Notes under the pieces: generated by a model
What the model saw: only the letters and a program-made list of their open reading frames with translations
Database searches by the model: none
Told to the model about the DNA's origin: nothing
From: Bacillus spizizenii TU-B-10
GTDB taxonomy: Bacteria > Bacillota > Bacilli > Bacillales > Bacillaceae
Direction: 5' to 3'
DNA length: 64,000 nt
Assembly: GCF_000227465.1 (NCBI RefSeq)
Contig: NC_016047.1
Location: 3,948,857-4,012,856 of the forward strand
Shown: positions 19,168 through 27,610 of the stretch, in pieces
Position numbering within the stretch: the stretch's first letter is position 1
Layout of the letters: each line of letters opens with the position of its first letter
Position numbers and translations under genes: made by a program

Positions 19168-19548
19168 TGTGTCAATAAGTCGTTCAATATGATGCTAGAT
19201 TGCCAGACTGACCAAATGACACATTCTCTGACTGGTTCATATTAAGTACTTTACAACGATTCATTTTAAAAATAAAGCCTAAAATACCTAAAAAGCCCCA
19301 CACTATGTGACGAATTATTGTCTATTTTGTTGCTGATTTATGACGGCCTCCTAGGATAAATGACCCTTTATTATCGTACATCAACACATCGTTCCTTGCG
19401 AATAAAATGCTTGTCCGGCACCAACACCCGTTTCTCGGCACTCCGTCATAGACCGTTTTTAGTCAGAATGCCTCTTTCCATTTGAACCGGGAAAATTCGA
19501 AAAGCTGAATAGTAAATTTTTAATATATTAATAATTTCAATTTTTTAG
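19168..19548. other. Intergenic region between cydA and cimH
   Basis: About 380 bases holding the unresolved cydA promoter (a TAATAT at 19239-19244 on the minus strand has no good -35, as expected for an activated promoter) and the upstream region of cimH. I see no gene, hairpin or repeat in the middle. Confidence 0.5.
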
Positions 19549-19576
19549 TATACTTAACGTAGTGAATAATTTCACT
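19549..19576 (+). promoter_or_regulatory. cimH -10 and adjoining palindromic operator
   Basis: TATACT (19549-19554) is followed at once by a perfect 16-base palindrome AGTGAA-TAAT-TTCACT (19561-19576), which would cover +1 to about +16. The core GTGAA-N4-TTCAC is the same as in Rex boxes; the outer base differs. Confidence 0.55.
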
Positions 19577-19603
19577 GCATCAAGAATAGGGGGAGGTTTT
19601 TCA

Positions 19604-20956
19604 ATGGGAGAGCTTCAAACACAAATGCAATTGCAAACGGATACAATTCACGAAGGGGTTCGAAAAGAGAATTGGTTTGCGAAAGCCATGAATATAAAAG
19701 TAGGCATCATACCGCTTCCTGTGTATGTCTTGCTGTTTATATTAATCACTGTTTTTGTTATGCATCACGATGTAAAAAGTGACATCTTGACATCCATTGC
19801 CGTCATGGCGTTTTTCGGGTTCACCTTTGCCCAAATCGGCAAATCGGTACCGATTGTTCGTTCTATCGGCGGCCCGGCCATCCTAGCTACTTTTATTCCG
19901 TCCGCTGTCGTCTACTATCACCTGCTGCCTAATGATATCGTCAAATCCACCACAGAATTTACAGAAAACTCAAACTTTCTATACTTATTTATCGCTGGGA
20001 TTGTCGTCGGAAGCATCCTTGGCATGAAAAGAGAAACACTCATAAAAGCATTCATGAAAATCTTTATTCCGCTTATTGCCGGTTCTGTCGCAGCCGCTAT
20101 TGTCGGACTGGCTGTCGGCACTTTGCTCGGGCTCGGATTTCAGCATACATTGCTGTACATTGTCATCCCGATCATGGCAGGGGGAGTCGGAGAAGGCGCT
20201 ATTCCGCTGTCCATCGGTTATTCTGACATCATGCCCATGTCTCAAGGGGAAGCGTTTGCACTTGTTCTGCCGTCTATCATGCTGGGCAGCCTGTGCGCGA
20301 TCATTCTAGCGGGATTGCTGAACAGAATCGGAAAGAAAAAACCGGAATGGACAGGCAACGGCAAAGTGGACCGCTCTGAAGAGGAGTCCCCTGCGCTGGA
20401 GGAATCGCAAAGCGGACAGCAAATGTTCAACCTTTCCTTATTTGCTTCAGGCGGTATCCTTGCTGTTTCTTTATATTTAGTCGGCATGCTCGCTCACGAC
20501 TTTTTTGGATTTCCGGCACCCGTTGCCATGCTGTTACTGGCTGTTCTGATTAAGCTGTTCAAATTGGCGCCTGCCTCAATTGAAAATGGCGCGTTTGGGG
20601 TGTCCCGCTTCTTTTCAACCGCTGTGACTTACCCGCTGCTCTTTGCGATCGGGGTGTCCATGACCCCGTGGGACAAGCTTATCGCTGCCTTTAACCTCAG
20701 CAATATCATTACGATCCTGTCTGTCGTTGTGACCATGATGGCCGTCGGCTTCTTCACTGGAAAGTGGCTGAACATGTATCCGATTGAGACCGCCATTATC
20801 AATGCGTGCCACTCAGGACAAGGCGGCACCGGAGACGTCGCCATTTTAAGCGCCGCAGAAAGGCTTGAGTTAATGCCATTCGCCCAGGTGTCTACCCGAA
20901 TCGGGGGAGCGATTACAGTGTCCTTAACCTTATTGCTGCTTCACCAGTTTTATTGA
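19604..20956 (+). CDS. cimH: Citrate/malate:H+ symporter
   Basis: 450-residue 2-hydroxycarboxylate transporter. The ATG at 19604 follows GGGGGAGG. The N-terminal about 35 residues are polar and cytoplasmic, then about eleven helices follow. The two re-entrant-loop motifs of the family are seen as GGVGEGAIPLS (about residue 187) and the Gly-rich HSGQGGTGDVA (about residue 405). It takes up citrate, L-malate and related acids. A palindrome at the transcription start suggests a repressor; CcpA control reported for B. subtilis is not obvious here as a cre. Confidence 0.93.
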   Translation: MGELQTQMQLQTDTIHEGVRKENWFAKAMNIKVGIIPLPVYVLLFILITVFVMHHDVKSDILTSIAVMAFFGFTFAQIGKSVPIVRSIGGPAILATFIPSAVVYYHLLPNDIVKSTTEFTENSNFLYLFIAGIVVGSILGMKRETLIKAFMKIFIPLIAGSVAAAIVGLAVGTLLGLGFQHTLLYIVIPIMAGGVGEGAIPLSIGYSDIMPMSQGEAFALVLPSIMLGSLCAIILAGLLNRIGKKKPEWTGNGKVDRSEEESPALEESQSGQQMFNLSLFASGGILAVSLYLVGMLAHDFFGFPAPVAMLLLAVLIKLFKLAPASIENGAFGVSRFFSTAVTYPLLFAIGVSMTPWDKLIAAFNLSNIITILSVVVTMMAVGFFTGKWLNMYPIETAIINACHSGQGGTGDVAILSAAERLELMPFAQVSTRIGGAITVSLTLLLLHQFY

Positions 20957-20964
20957 TACACCGC

Positions 20965-21001
20965 AAGCAAGTTCTTCTAAAACGAAAGAGCTTGCTTTTT
21001 T
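20965..21001 (+). terminator. cimH terminator
   Basis: Stem AAGCAAGTTCT / AGAGCTTGCTT with one G-T pair, followed by T residues. Confidence 0.85.
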
Positions 21002-21077
21002 GCATGTCCGTGTTTTTGCAAGTTCCCGCAACATGCTATAGTAATAGTTGGAAATACCAGATAGAAAGGACTCTAGC

Positions 21078-22766
21078 ATGCCTATGGGAACAGATCTATT
21101 TCTCTTTATGATTCTCGGGCTGGGACTTTATTTTATATCAGCCCTGGCAGCAAAACTCATTCCGGCCATAGATTTCTGGATTGATATCGTTCTTTGGGTC
21201 GGCGCAGCTGTTTACATCTTCTCTCATCAATCATTCATAGACGGCATTGTCTCGATCGCGACAATGTTCTACTGCTATTGGACTGCAATGGATCTCACTG
21301 TCTCCGAACGTGCGGTAAAACCTTCGGGAGACTGGCAGGAAATCGAGCTTGCCAGAAACAAAACACGCCTCCTGTCAGACATCACGCTGACCGCCGTTGT
21401 GTTTGCGGGCGCCGTCATCTTTTTGATCTATGGACCTGACCCAAGCCCCCTCAAATATGTGATCCTTTTCGGCATGATCTCCGGCGGAGGGGCAATGGTG
21501 AAACGAATATTGAATGTTTTCAGCGTGAACGTTTTGTATTCAGCATCCTTAGAAAAATTGCACATCAGCTCACGTTATGAAACCCGTACATACCCACTTT
21601 CTGATTTGAAAGATATTCAGCTTGAATCAACGGCTGATCTCTTAAAGCTTCATCCGCTTCTGACGATGTATTCGTCCCGTTTAGATCTGACAACAAGCTT
21701 TCAGCAAGTCATCAAACTGTCTCTTCCCGGTGAAACGCTGTTTCTGACGGTGAAGGAACCGCAAAGATGGAAAGCGATCCTCCGTGAATACACAGAATCG
21801 GAAAACAACGATGACACTGTGATTTTTGTTTTACCGTTTTATCATAGAAAAAATCTGAAGCGGCTGCTTGGGAAGCTATATTTTGCCGCCAGCGTAAAGG
21901 GCGTATCAGCTTACGCCTTATTGGTGCTCGCGTTATATGCATTACATGCCTCTCCATGGGCCATGGCCGTTGCCGTGATGCTGTACTGGATACTCAACAT
22001 GTATCTGTCAGACCGTGTTTTGCGGGCGGCAATGGATGCCAAGCCTTGTCATCATCCGCATGTACAGGCAGCGGCCGACAAGATTTTCCGCAAGGCCGGC
22101 ATTTCCCATGTCCGCATATACGAAACGGAAAGTGATGATTACAACGGAATGGCAGTCGGCATGAATGTCGGAAGGTCGATGGTCATTCTGACAAGTGCCA
22201 CACTAACCCTTCCGCTGCGTGTCATCGAAGGCATTCTGGCTCATGAGGCGATTCACATTAAAAAACGTGATGTTCTGTCATCACAGTTTTTACGTTTTCT
22301 ATATCTTGGAGCCGTCGTTGGGGTCATCCTCTTATTTGAACAGCATATCGTCCATTCCGGGGCCCACAAAATTGTGCTTTGGGTCTTCATCATGGCGATC
22401 ATCATCCTGTTTCAGCTCTATCAATCCTTTTGTTCACAATGGATGGAGGTGCGCGCTGACAACCTTGGCGCATCACTGCTGGAAGGCGGGTACAAACAAA
22501 TGGCCGAAGCTTTGAGGATCTTGGCGGTTCGGCAGGATGAGGACATACAGAAACAAAGTGCCTACAGTTCCGAAGCAGATGAAGACGAGCTTCAAATTGA
22601 CTCTCTCACCCGCGATAAAAGCTGGCTTTTCAGATTGATTGATTTTCAGTTCGCTCCTCATCCCCCTATGTATTGGCGTGTTAGCACTCTATTGTCAAAC
22701 AAAGGACACGGGGTACTGAAACGCTGGCTCAGAGACCGTCTGAAAGAATCGATCTCTTTGAAGTGA
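21078..22766 (+). CDS. yxkI: Membrane-anchored M48-type metalloprotease
   Basis: 562 residues from the ATG at 21078 (GAAAGGA site seven bases ahead). The first half has two or three membrane segments and a soluble domain of unknown type (about 90-265). Further helices follow at about 275-325. The C-terminal part is a peptidase M48/HtpX-like domain with the zinc motif HEAIH (about residue 398) and the downstream Glu in [14 protein letters not shown] (about 470). Zinc proteases of this type degrade or process membrane proteins. The name is given by position after cimH. It is longer than a plain HtpX because of the extra N-terminal domain. Confidence 0.75.
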   Translation: MPMGTDLFLFMILGLGLYFISALAAKLIPAIDFWIDIVLWVGAAVYIFSHQSFIDGIVSIATMFYCYWTAMDLTVSERAVKPSGDWQEIELARNKTRLLSDITLTAVVFAGAVIFLIYGPDPSPLKYVILFGMISGGGAMVKRILNVFSVNVLYSASLEKLHISSRYETRTYPLSDLKDIQLESTADLLKLHPLLTMYSSRLDLTTSFQQVIKLSLPGETLFLTVKEPQRWKAILREYTESENNDDTVIFVLPFYHRKNLKRLLGKLYFAASVKGVSAYALLVLALYALHASPWAMAVAVMLYWILNMYLSDRVLRAAMDAKPCHHPHVQAAADKIFRKAGISHVRIYETESDDYNGMAVGMNVGRSMVILTSATLTLPLRVIEGILAHEAIHIKKRDVLSSQFLRFLYLGAVVGVILLFEQHIVHSGAHKIVLWVFIMAIIILFQLYQSFCSQWMEVRADNLGASLLEGGYKQMAEALRILAVRQDEDIQKQSAYSSEADEDELQIDSLTRDKSWLFRLIDFQFAPHPPMYWRVSTLLSNKGHGVLKRWLRDRLKESISLK

Positions 22767-22823
22767 AACCGATCTGCGTTTCACCCGTATAACAGATATG
22801 GTGAAAAAAGGGAGTGATCAGAA

Positions 22824-23024
22824 GTGATTGTGATCATCTTATTGATTATAGCTATTATTGTTTTTCTTTCAGTCATTCAGCCGCAGCCGCCGGAAAACAA
22901 AAGCCGCCAGCATGCGGACAGCGGTTTTTTCGGTTATTCAGATCATGGCTCGCACCATGATGGATGCGGCAGTGACGGAGGTTTCAGCGATTCCGGCTGT
23001 GGCGGCGGAGGGGGCGGCGATTGA
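22824..23024 (+). CDS. yxzE: Small membrane-anchored Gly/His/Cys-rich protein
   Basis: 66 residues from a GTG at 22824 behind GGGAGTG. Residues 2-17 form one hydrophobic anchor. The rest is polar and ends with a tail rich in Gly, Ser, His, Asp and three Cys (HDGCGSDGGFSDSGCGGGGGG), which could bind metal. It follows yxkI by 58 bases and may be its partner or read-through product. The stop lies inside a strong terminator. No known domain. Confidence 0.75.
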   Translation: MIVIILLIIAIIVFLSVIQPQPPENKSRQHADSGFFGYSDHGSHHDGCGSDGGFSDSGCGGGGGGD

Positions 23025-23039
23025 GCGCCGCCTTTTTTT
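23013..23039 (+). terminator. yxzE terminator
   Basis: GC-only stem GGCGGCG / CGCCGCC with six-base loop, followed by seven T. It contains the yxzE stop. Confidence 0.9.
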
Positions 23040-23877
23040 ATTTCATTGATTCGATGTACGCGCCAAAAGCCGAGCCTGACATGCCCGGGGACACGCGCAC
23101 GCGATGGAGGGCGTACATTCCCTGGTCTCTCGATGCCGCGCCCAGTTCTGTCGTCACGCCCATTTGATAGCCCGTTTCTTTGGCAGCCTTCAGCGTCTCC
23201 TCATTGTAGCGTCCTACCGGATAGCTGATGATAGAGGTTTGCTGATGAAACATGCCGTCAAACAGCTTTTTCGAATCAGCCATCTCACTGTGCTGCTGTT
23301 CAGGCGTTAACCCGTTCAGCTCAAGGTGGTCAATCGTATGGCTTTCAATGGATATGCCATGCTTCGCCATTTCTTTCATTTGGTCCTCTGTCAGATGGTG
23401 TTTATGTCCGATCGATTTGCCGATCATAAAAATCGTCGCCTTCATCCCGTACTTTTTTAGCACTGGATACGCGTCTTGATAATTGTCGGTGTATCCGTCA
23501 TCAAACGTAATCAGCACGCATTTCTCACTCGGCTTTTTATCCTGCGTCAGCATGAGATGCGCCTCTTTCGGCGTTAATGTCTGATAGCCGTTTTCGTGCA
23601 GCCACTTCATATGCGCTTCGAATTCTTCCTTCGGGACACGGAGGCTGTTTCCAGAGGAAATGCTGTGGTACATCAAAATTGGCAGCTTTGCCGGTTTCTC
23701 TGTTTTGATCCATGCGGATGTATCGTTTTCTTTTTTCTGAACATGTACTGTCTTTTCTTCCGGTTTCTTTTGTTCGGCTTTCGGCATCTGCTGCTCCGCG
23801 TTCGCCTCTTTATCAGCGCAAGCCGCGAGAGCCAAGCAGCTTCCCAAAAGAAAAATGCTTAGGATAAAACGTTTCAT
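23038..23877 (-). CDS. yxkH: Lipoprotein polysaccharide deacetylase, NodB domain
   Basis: 279 residues. A lipoprotein signal peptide ends in the lipobox LAAC (Cys20). A charged Lys/Glu linker follows, then a NodB/polysaccharide deacetylase domain (about 65-279). Motifs are LPILMYHSIS (pre-motif), TFDDGYTDNY (catalytic Asp and metal Asp), SHTIDHLELN (His-x3-His metal ligands) and SYPVGRYNE (motif 3). It should act outside the membrane on N-acetylated glycans such as peptidoglycan or exopolysaccharide. It converges with yxzE at a shared terminator. Confidence 0.9.
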   Translation of the reverse strand: MKRFILSIFLLGSCLALAACADKEANAEQQMPKAEQKKPEEKTVHVQKKENDTSAWIKTEKPAKLPILMYHSISSGNSLRVPKEEFEAHMKWLHENGYQTLTPKEAHLMLTQDKKPSEKCVLITFDDGYTDNYQDAYPVLKKYGMKATIFMIGKSIGHKHHLTEDQMKEMAKHGISIESHTIDHLELNGLTPEQQHSEMADSKKLFDGMFHQQTSIISYPVGRYNEETLKAAKETGYQMGVTTELGAASRDQGMYALHRVRVSPGMSGSAFGAYIESMK

Positions 23878-24056
23878 CAGTTCCCTGCTTTCTGTCTATT
23901 TCTTCCTCCTTTTTCATCGGTTGATTTGTAGGTTTTTCAAGTACAAAAAACCACTTCCAAAAGTTCATAAATAATTTACATATATTTACAAGGGTAATTA
24001 ATTATGTAAATCGAATAGTTTACTTGCAATAAAAAATGATATTAGGAGGAATTGAT
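23878..24056. other. AT-rich divergent intergenic region
   Basis: It holds an inverted repeat ATTTACAT (23974-23981) / ATGTAAAT (24004-24011) and many TTTAC repeats ahead of the secreted Ig-like gene. No promoter with both hexamers is convincing. Confidence 0.4.
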
Positions 24057-24422
24057 ATGAAAATGAAGAAAACGATTGTTTCTTTACTTTCTGTTTCAGC
24101 TGTTGTTTTATCAATCGGAGGTCAAGCTTCTGCTAAAGAGGCAACTCAGAATTCTGTAATGGTTCCAGAAAGTCAAACTGCTCCTGCATCACTCGCTCCT
24201 ATTGAGGCGAAATTAGCCGACTTTAACATACAGGTGGGTCATGCAAAACCACTACCAAGCCATTTATTGGGATCAGGATTTTCATATCATAGTGACAACA
24301 AAGCTGTTTTTACTGTAGATGCTTATGGGATCGTAACAGGTCAAAGTGTTGGTCAGGGGAAACTTACTGTTTTTAAAAATGGTTCACTTTATGGACAATT
24401 AAGTGTTTCAGTTTATCGATAA
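24057..24422 (+). CDS. Small secreted protein with a bacterial Ig-like (Big2-type) fold
   Basis: 121 residues from the ATG at 24057, behind TAGGAGG. A Sec signal peptide (about 1-27, ending GGQASA before KEA) is followed by a polar linker. The C-terminal domain of about 70 residues carries the Big2 pattern SDNKAVFTVDAYGIVTGQ, then G-KLTV. Single Big2 domains occur in cell-surface and adhesion proteins; no catalytic residues are seen. The gene is more AT-rich than its neighbours, has its own terminator, and I recall no counterpart at this site in strain 168. It may be an accessory gene. Confidence 0.7.
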   Translation: MKMKKTIVSLLSVSAVVLSIGGQASAKEATQNSVMVPESQTAPASLAPIEAKLADFNIQVGHAKPLPSHLLGSGFSYHSDNKAVFTVDAYGIVTGQSVGQGKLTVFKNGSLYGQLSVSVYR

Positions 24423-24443
24423 TGCGAACAAAAAGAGAGTGGA
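24057..24443 (+). pseudogene. see 24057-24422 entry; region up to terminator
   Basis: This span is not a pseudogene call with evidence; it only marks that the coding part ends at 24422 and the bases to 24443 are the start of the terminator. Read the next entry for the gene. Confidence 0.02.
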
Positions 24444-24459
24444 TAAGCCACTCTCTTTT
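24431..24459 (+). terminator. Terminator after the Ig-like gene
   Basis: Twelve-base perfect stem AAAAGAGAGTGG / CCACTCTCTTTT with a five-base loop. It also works in the opposite direction for the convergent ZIP gene. Confidence 0.85.
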
Positions 24460-24481
24460 CAATACATTTAATAAAAATAAC

Positions 24482-25210
24482 TTAAGAAAACTGATTCAAA
24501 ACCAGCGAGGTTAACAGGCCAAGTGCAGCGATCAAACCTGTCATTGGACCGCTGTCTTCGTACGCCTCAGGCATCATCGTCGAAGCAACCATCGCAATGA
24601 TCCCCCCGCCTGCAAATGCTGCAATCGCTGACATCACTTCTTCTGGAGCACCGTCGAGAAGGAAGTATCCTGACCATGATGCGAGAATTGATATCACGAG
24701 TACCGCAGCCCAAAGCAGTACAATTTTCGTTCTCGAATATCCGCTGTTTTTCATTCCTGTTGTACTGGACAGCCCTTCAGGTATGTTGCTGATAAAAATG
24801 GCGATCACCAAAAGGAAGCTGACCGATTGTTCTTCGAGAAGGCTTGCGCCAATCATAATCGATTCCGGAACAGCATCCATAATGGTGCCGATAAAAATGG
24901 CTATTCCTCCGCCGCCGGCAGCTGCTTGTCCCGATCTTTTTCTTTGCGACGCGCCTCTTTTGGAAACAGCATAATCAAAAACCGTAAACACGACAGCTCC
25001 CGCAATAAATCCGGCGCCTGTTGCTACAATTCCGCCTTCTGCCACTGCATCCCCGAGAAGTTCGTAAGCAGCCGCGCCAATTAATACCCCTGTGCCAAAA
25101 GCCATAATATAGCCGATGATCTGTTTGCGAATCGAAAAAAACATGGACGCCAGCGCGCCCAGCAATACAGCAGAGCCTGAGATCCCGCCCCACATTGCCG
25201 CATGCCACAT
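24482..25210 (-). CDS. ZIP-family metal transporter
   Basis: 242 residues from the ATG at 25210 (GAAGGGGAG ahead; an upstream in-frame start at 25237 would destroy the ribosome site). About seven or eight membrane segments. The ZIP metal-binding helix pair is recognisable as MDAVPESIMIG and ISNIPEGLSSTTG. These are Asp/Pro/Glu versions of the usual His/Asn-Pro-Glu motifs. It probably moves zinc or another divalent cation. The Gly/Lys-rich loop near residue 105 (KRSGQAAAGGGG) is the variable cytosolic loop. No metal-responsive operator is visible. Confidence 0.8.
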   Translation of the reverse strand: MWHAAMWGGISGSAVLLGALASMFFSIRKQIIGYIMAFGTGVLIGAAAYELLGDAVAEGGIVATGAGFIAGAVVFTVFDYAVSKRGASQRKRSGQAAAGGGGIAIFIGTIMDAVPESIMIGASLLEEQSVSFLLVIAIFISNIPEGLSSTTGMKNSGYSRTKIVLLWAAVLVISILASWSGYFLLDGAPEEVMSAIAAFAGGGIIAMVASTMMPEAYEDSGPMTGLIAALGLLTSLVLNQFS

Positions 25211-25274
25211 CTCTATCTCCCCTTCCTTACCAACCACTACCCGCTGCGTTTTTTTCTGTAAACCTTAAAAAGAA

Positions 25275-25308
25275 CACAAAAAAACCGGACATGTCTCCAT
25301 GTCCGGCT
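25275..25308 (-). terminator. msmX terminator
   Basis: Nine-base stem CCGGACATG / CATGTCCGG with a four-base loop and seven or more T on the minus strand. It works both ways, towards the ZIP gene upstream region. Confidence 0.9.
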
Positions 25309-25315
25309 TTTGTGC

Positions 25316-26413
25316 TTAACGAATTCTCACTTCTGTCTCACTGTCAAAGAAATGGCCTTTATTCATATCAAACGCAACCGTCAGCTCATCACCTGATTGA
25401 ATATCGAGACGGGCGTCGATCCGCGCAATAAAGTCTTGATTATCAATCTGCGAATAAATCATGATTTCAGAACCGAGCAGCTCTGCGACATTGATTTTCG
25501 CTTTAATCGAAGAATTCTTATATGACTCCACGACAATCAATTCATCATGAATATCCTCAGGACGGATGCCGAAGATGACCTCTTTGCCGATGTAGCCCTT
25601 TTCACGCAGCACCTTCATTTTTCCTTCCGGCACGGTTAATGCCGCAGAACCAATTTTGATGAGACCGTCCGTCAGCTTTCCTTTGAAAAAATTCATCGCC
25701 GGTGAGCCGATAAAACCGCCGACAAAGACGTTTTCAGGGAATTCGTATACATCCTTCGGCGTCCCGATCTGCTGGATTTTTCCGTCTTTCATGACCACGA
25801 TCCGTGTCGCCATCGTCAGCGCTTCTGTCTGGTCATGCGTCACGTAAATTGTTGTGGTTTGCAATCTCTGGTGGAGCTTAATGATTTCCGCCCGCATTTG
25901 CACCCTCAGCTTCGCGTCCAGGTTTGACAAAGGCTCATCCATCAGGAACACTTTTGCATCCCGCACGATTGCCCGTCCAAGCGCGACCCGCTGTCTCTGC
26001 CCGCCTGACAGCGCTTTCGGTTTACGGTGCAAATATTCCTCCAGCCCGAGAATTTTAGCGGCTTCCTCTACCCTTTTTTTGATTTCAGGCTTCGGCATTT
26101 TCCGAAGCTTCAGCCCGAATGCAATATTATCGTAGACAGTCATATGCGGATAGAGCGCGTAGTTTTGAAATACCATCGCGATATCCCTGTCCTTTGGCGC
26201 TACATCATTTACACGTTTTCCCTCAATATAAAAATCGCCTTTCGAAATTTCCTCAAGCCCTGCGACCATCCGCAGCGTCGTTGATTTCCCGCAGCCAGAC
26301 GGGCCTACGAATACGATAAATTCCTTATCGTCAATGTGAAGGTTAAAGTCATCAACAGCCGCTTCCTTCTGATCATAATATTTATAAATGTGCTCCATCC
26401 GCAATTCAGCCAT
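25316..26413 (-). CDS. msmX: Multi-purpose sugar ABC transporter ATPase
   Basis: 365 residues: ATPase domain with Walker A VGPSGCGKSTTLRM (about residues 36-49), signature LSGGQRQRVALGRA (about 134-147), Walker B VFLMDEP, and a C-terminal TOBE/OB region (about 240-365) of the MalK/UgpC type. In B. subtilis MsmX energises several sugar importers (maltodextrins, arabinan and galactan oligosaccharides), which explains why it stands alone without permease genes. A cre-like site lies ahead of it. Confidence 0.95.
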   Translation of the reverse strand: MAELRMEHIYKYYDQKEAAVDDFNLHIDDKEFIVFVGPSGCGKSTTLRMVAGLEEISKGDFYIEGKRVNDVAPKDRDIAMVFQNYALYPHMTVYDNIAFGLKLRKMPKPEIKKRVEEAAKILGLEEYLHRKPKALSGGQRQRVALGRAIVRDAKVFLMDEPLSNLDAKLRVQMRAEIIKLHQRLQTTTIYVTHDQTEALTMATRIVVMKDGKIQQIGTPKDVYEFPENVFVGGFIGSPAMNFFKGKLTDGLIKIGSAALTVPEGKMKVLREKGYIGKEVIFGIRPEDIHDELIVVESYKNSSIKAKINVAELLGSEIMIYSQIDNQDFIARIDARLDIQSGDELTVAFDMNKGHFFDSETEVRIR

Positions 26414-26432
26414 GTAATTTCCCCCTTTGTCT

Positions 26433-26446
26433 TGTAAACGCTTTCT
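26433..26446. promoter_or_regulatory. Candidate cre upstream of msmX
   Basis: TGTAAACGCTTTCT, one mismatch to the cre consensus, 20 bases before the msmX start. Confidence 0.5.
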
Positions 26447-26537
26447 TAAATTGAGTGTAACAGCATTTCCCTATCGCTGAAATGGGCAGCGTTCATAAAA
26501 TCAGCAACCATTTTTCGTGCATATTTCCAATTTATTC

Positions 26538-27425
26538 TTAAACTTCGCTTTGCAGGCAGATAAAATAGGCGAGCAGCGCGCCTTTATACGTTTTAATGTC
26601 TATCCCTGACCGCTCAATAAATTTATCAATTCGATATTGCAGGCTGTTGCGGTGCAGATGCAGCGTTTTCGCCGTTAACGTCACGTTTGAGTTGTTTTCA
26701 ATAAAGAGCTTGATTGTCTTCCTCAGCTCAGATTCATCTCCGAATAAAAGCTCAGCTTCTTCAGATAGCAGCGTTTCAAGCTTTTCTTTTTCTGCTTCTA
26801 ATAATAAAAAAGGAAAGATCATCTCAAAGGTCACACTCTGCATCTGAGGCAGCCGTTTTTCAGCAAAGAGGAAATACGTCTGTTCACGGGCATAATGTGT
26901 TCGCAGACTCTCATCGGGCTCGTAAAATCTCCCGGCGTAAAAACGGACACTGAAGTAGAAATCACTTTCAAGAACCTTGGCGAGTGATTCCAGTTCGTCC
27001 TTCCCCGCCGCCGCTTCACTTTCCTGCTCAACAATCACGCCTCTGTCTTCATGCATCCACACAATCACAAAAGGCACCGGCCAGAAATGGCGAACCGCTT
27101 CCGCAAAAGACGCACGCTCTATTTTACCGAGCAAATGAAAATGAACAAATCTCGTTCGCTTCTTTATGCTCGCCGGCACTTCCCCTCTCGAAAAAAGAAA
27201 CGCAAACCACTTGTTCTCCTCCGGCGACTTCAAAGACATTTGATTGGCCTCATCTGCAGGTGTCAAAAATGACCGCAGCAGCAACGTCTCTTTTTCGCTA
27301 ATCTCCGTTTTCGGAATGGTGATATATCTCTGACTGTTCTCATCAAAAAAGCATAGACAGCCTTCCTTTACGCAAAGCTCCTCAGACACAATCGAACCGG
27401 GATAAATAGCCAGCAGCGATTTCAT
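26538..27425 (-). CDS. yxkF: PucR/CdaR-type transcriptional regulator
   Basis: 295 residues. No recognisable ligand domain is seen in the first 220 residues. The C-terminal 60 residues form the PucR HTH_30 domain: IKLFIENNSNVTLTAKTLHLHRNSLQYRIDKFIERSG. Related regulators (PucR, CdaR, AdeR) sense carbon or nitrogen metabolites. It lies between msmX and the divergent aldY; either could be its target. The ATG at 27425 has a weak GAGAGGAG ribosome site. The name is positional. Confidence 0.8.
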   Translation of the reverse strand: MKSLLAIYPGSIVSEELCVKEGCLCFFDENSQRYITIPKTEISEKETLLLRSFLTPADEANQMSLKSPEENKWFAFLFSRGEVPASIKKRTRFVHFHLLGKIERASFAEAVRHFWPVPFVIVWMHEDRGVIVEQESEAAAGKDELESLAKVLESDFYFSVRFYAGRFYEPDESLRTHYAREQTYFLFAEKRLPQMQSVTFEMIFPFLLLEAEKEKLETLLSEEAELLFGDESELRKTIKLFIENNSNVTLTAKTLHLHRNSLQYRIDKFIERSGIDIKTYKGALLAYFICLQSEV

Positions 27426-27546
27426 AGGGTCTCCTCTCTCATGTAAGGATCTGTATATTCAGTATAAGGCGAAATGCACATGTTCTCCAATAAAAAAGAG
27501 TATATCCGGCATAGATAGACGAGAAACTGAAAGGGAAACCTCGTTC

Positions 27547-27572
27547 GTTTACATATTGGCTTCAGCGGAAAT
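27547..27572 (+). promoter_or_regulatory. sigma-B promoter of aldY
   Basis: GTTTAC (27547-27552), 14-base spacer, GGAAAT (27567-27572), a good sigma-B match, and aldY is known as a general stress gene. Confidence 0.7.
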
Positions 27573-27610
27573 AGAAGAGGATATGCACGACCAAAGGAGG
27601 ACGATCATTA

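Noticed and set aside
24057..24443. A pseudogene entry at 24057-24443 in the feature list
   Set aside because: The gene at 24057-24422 is intact with signal peptide, domain and stop; the pseudogene line has near-zero confidence and should be ignored.
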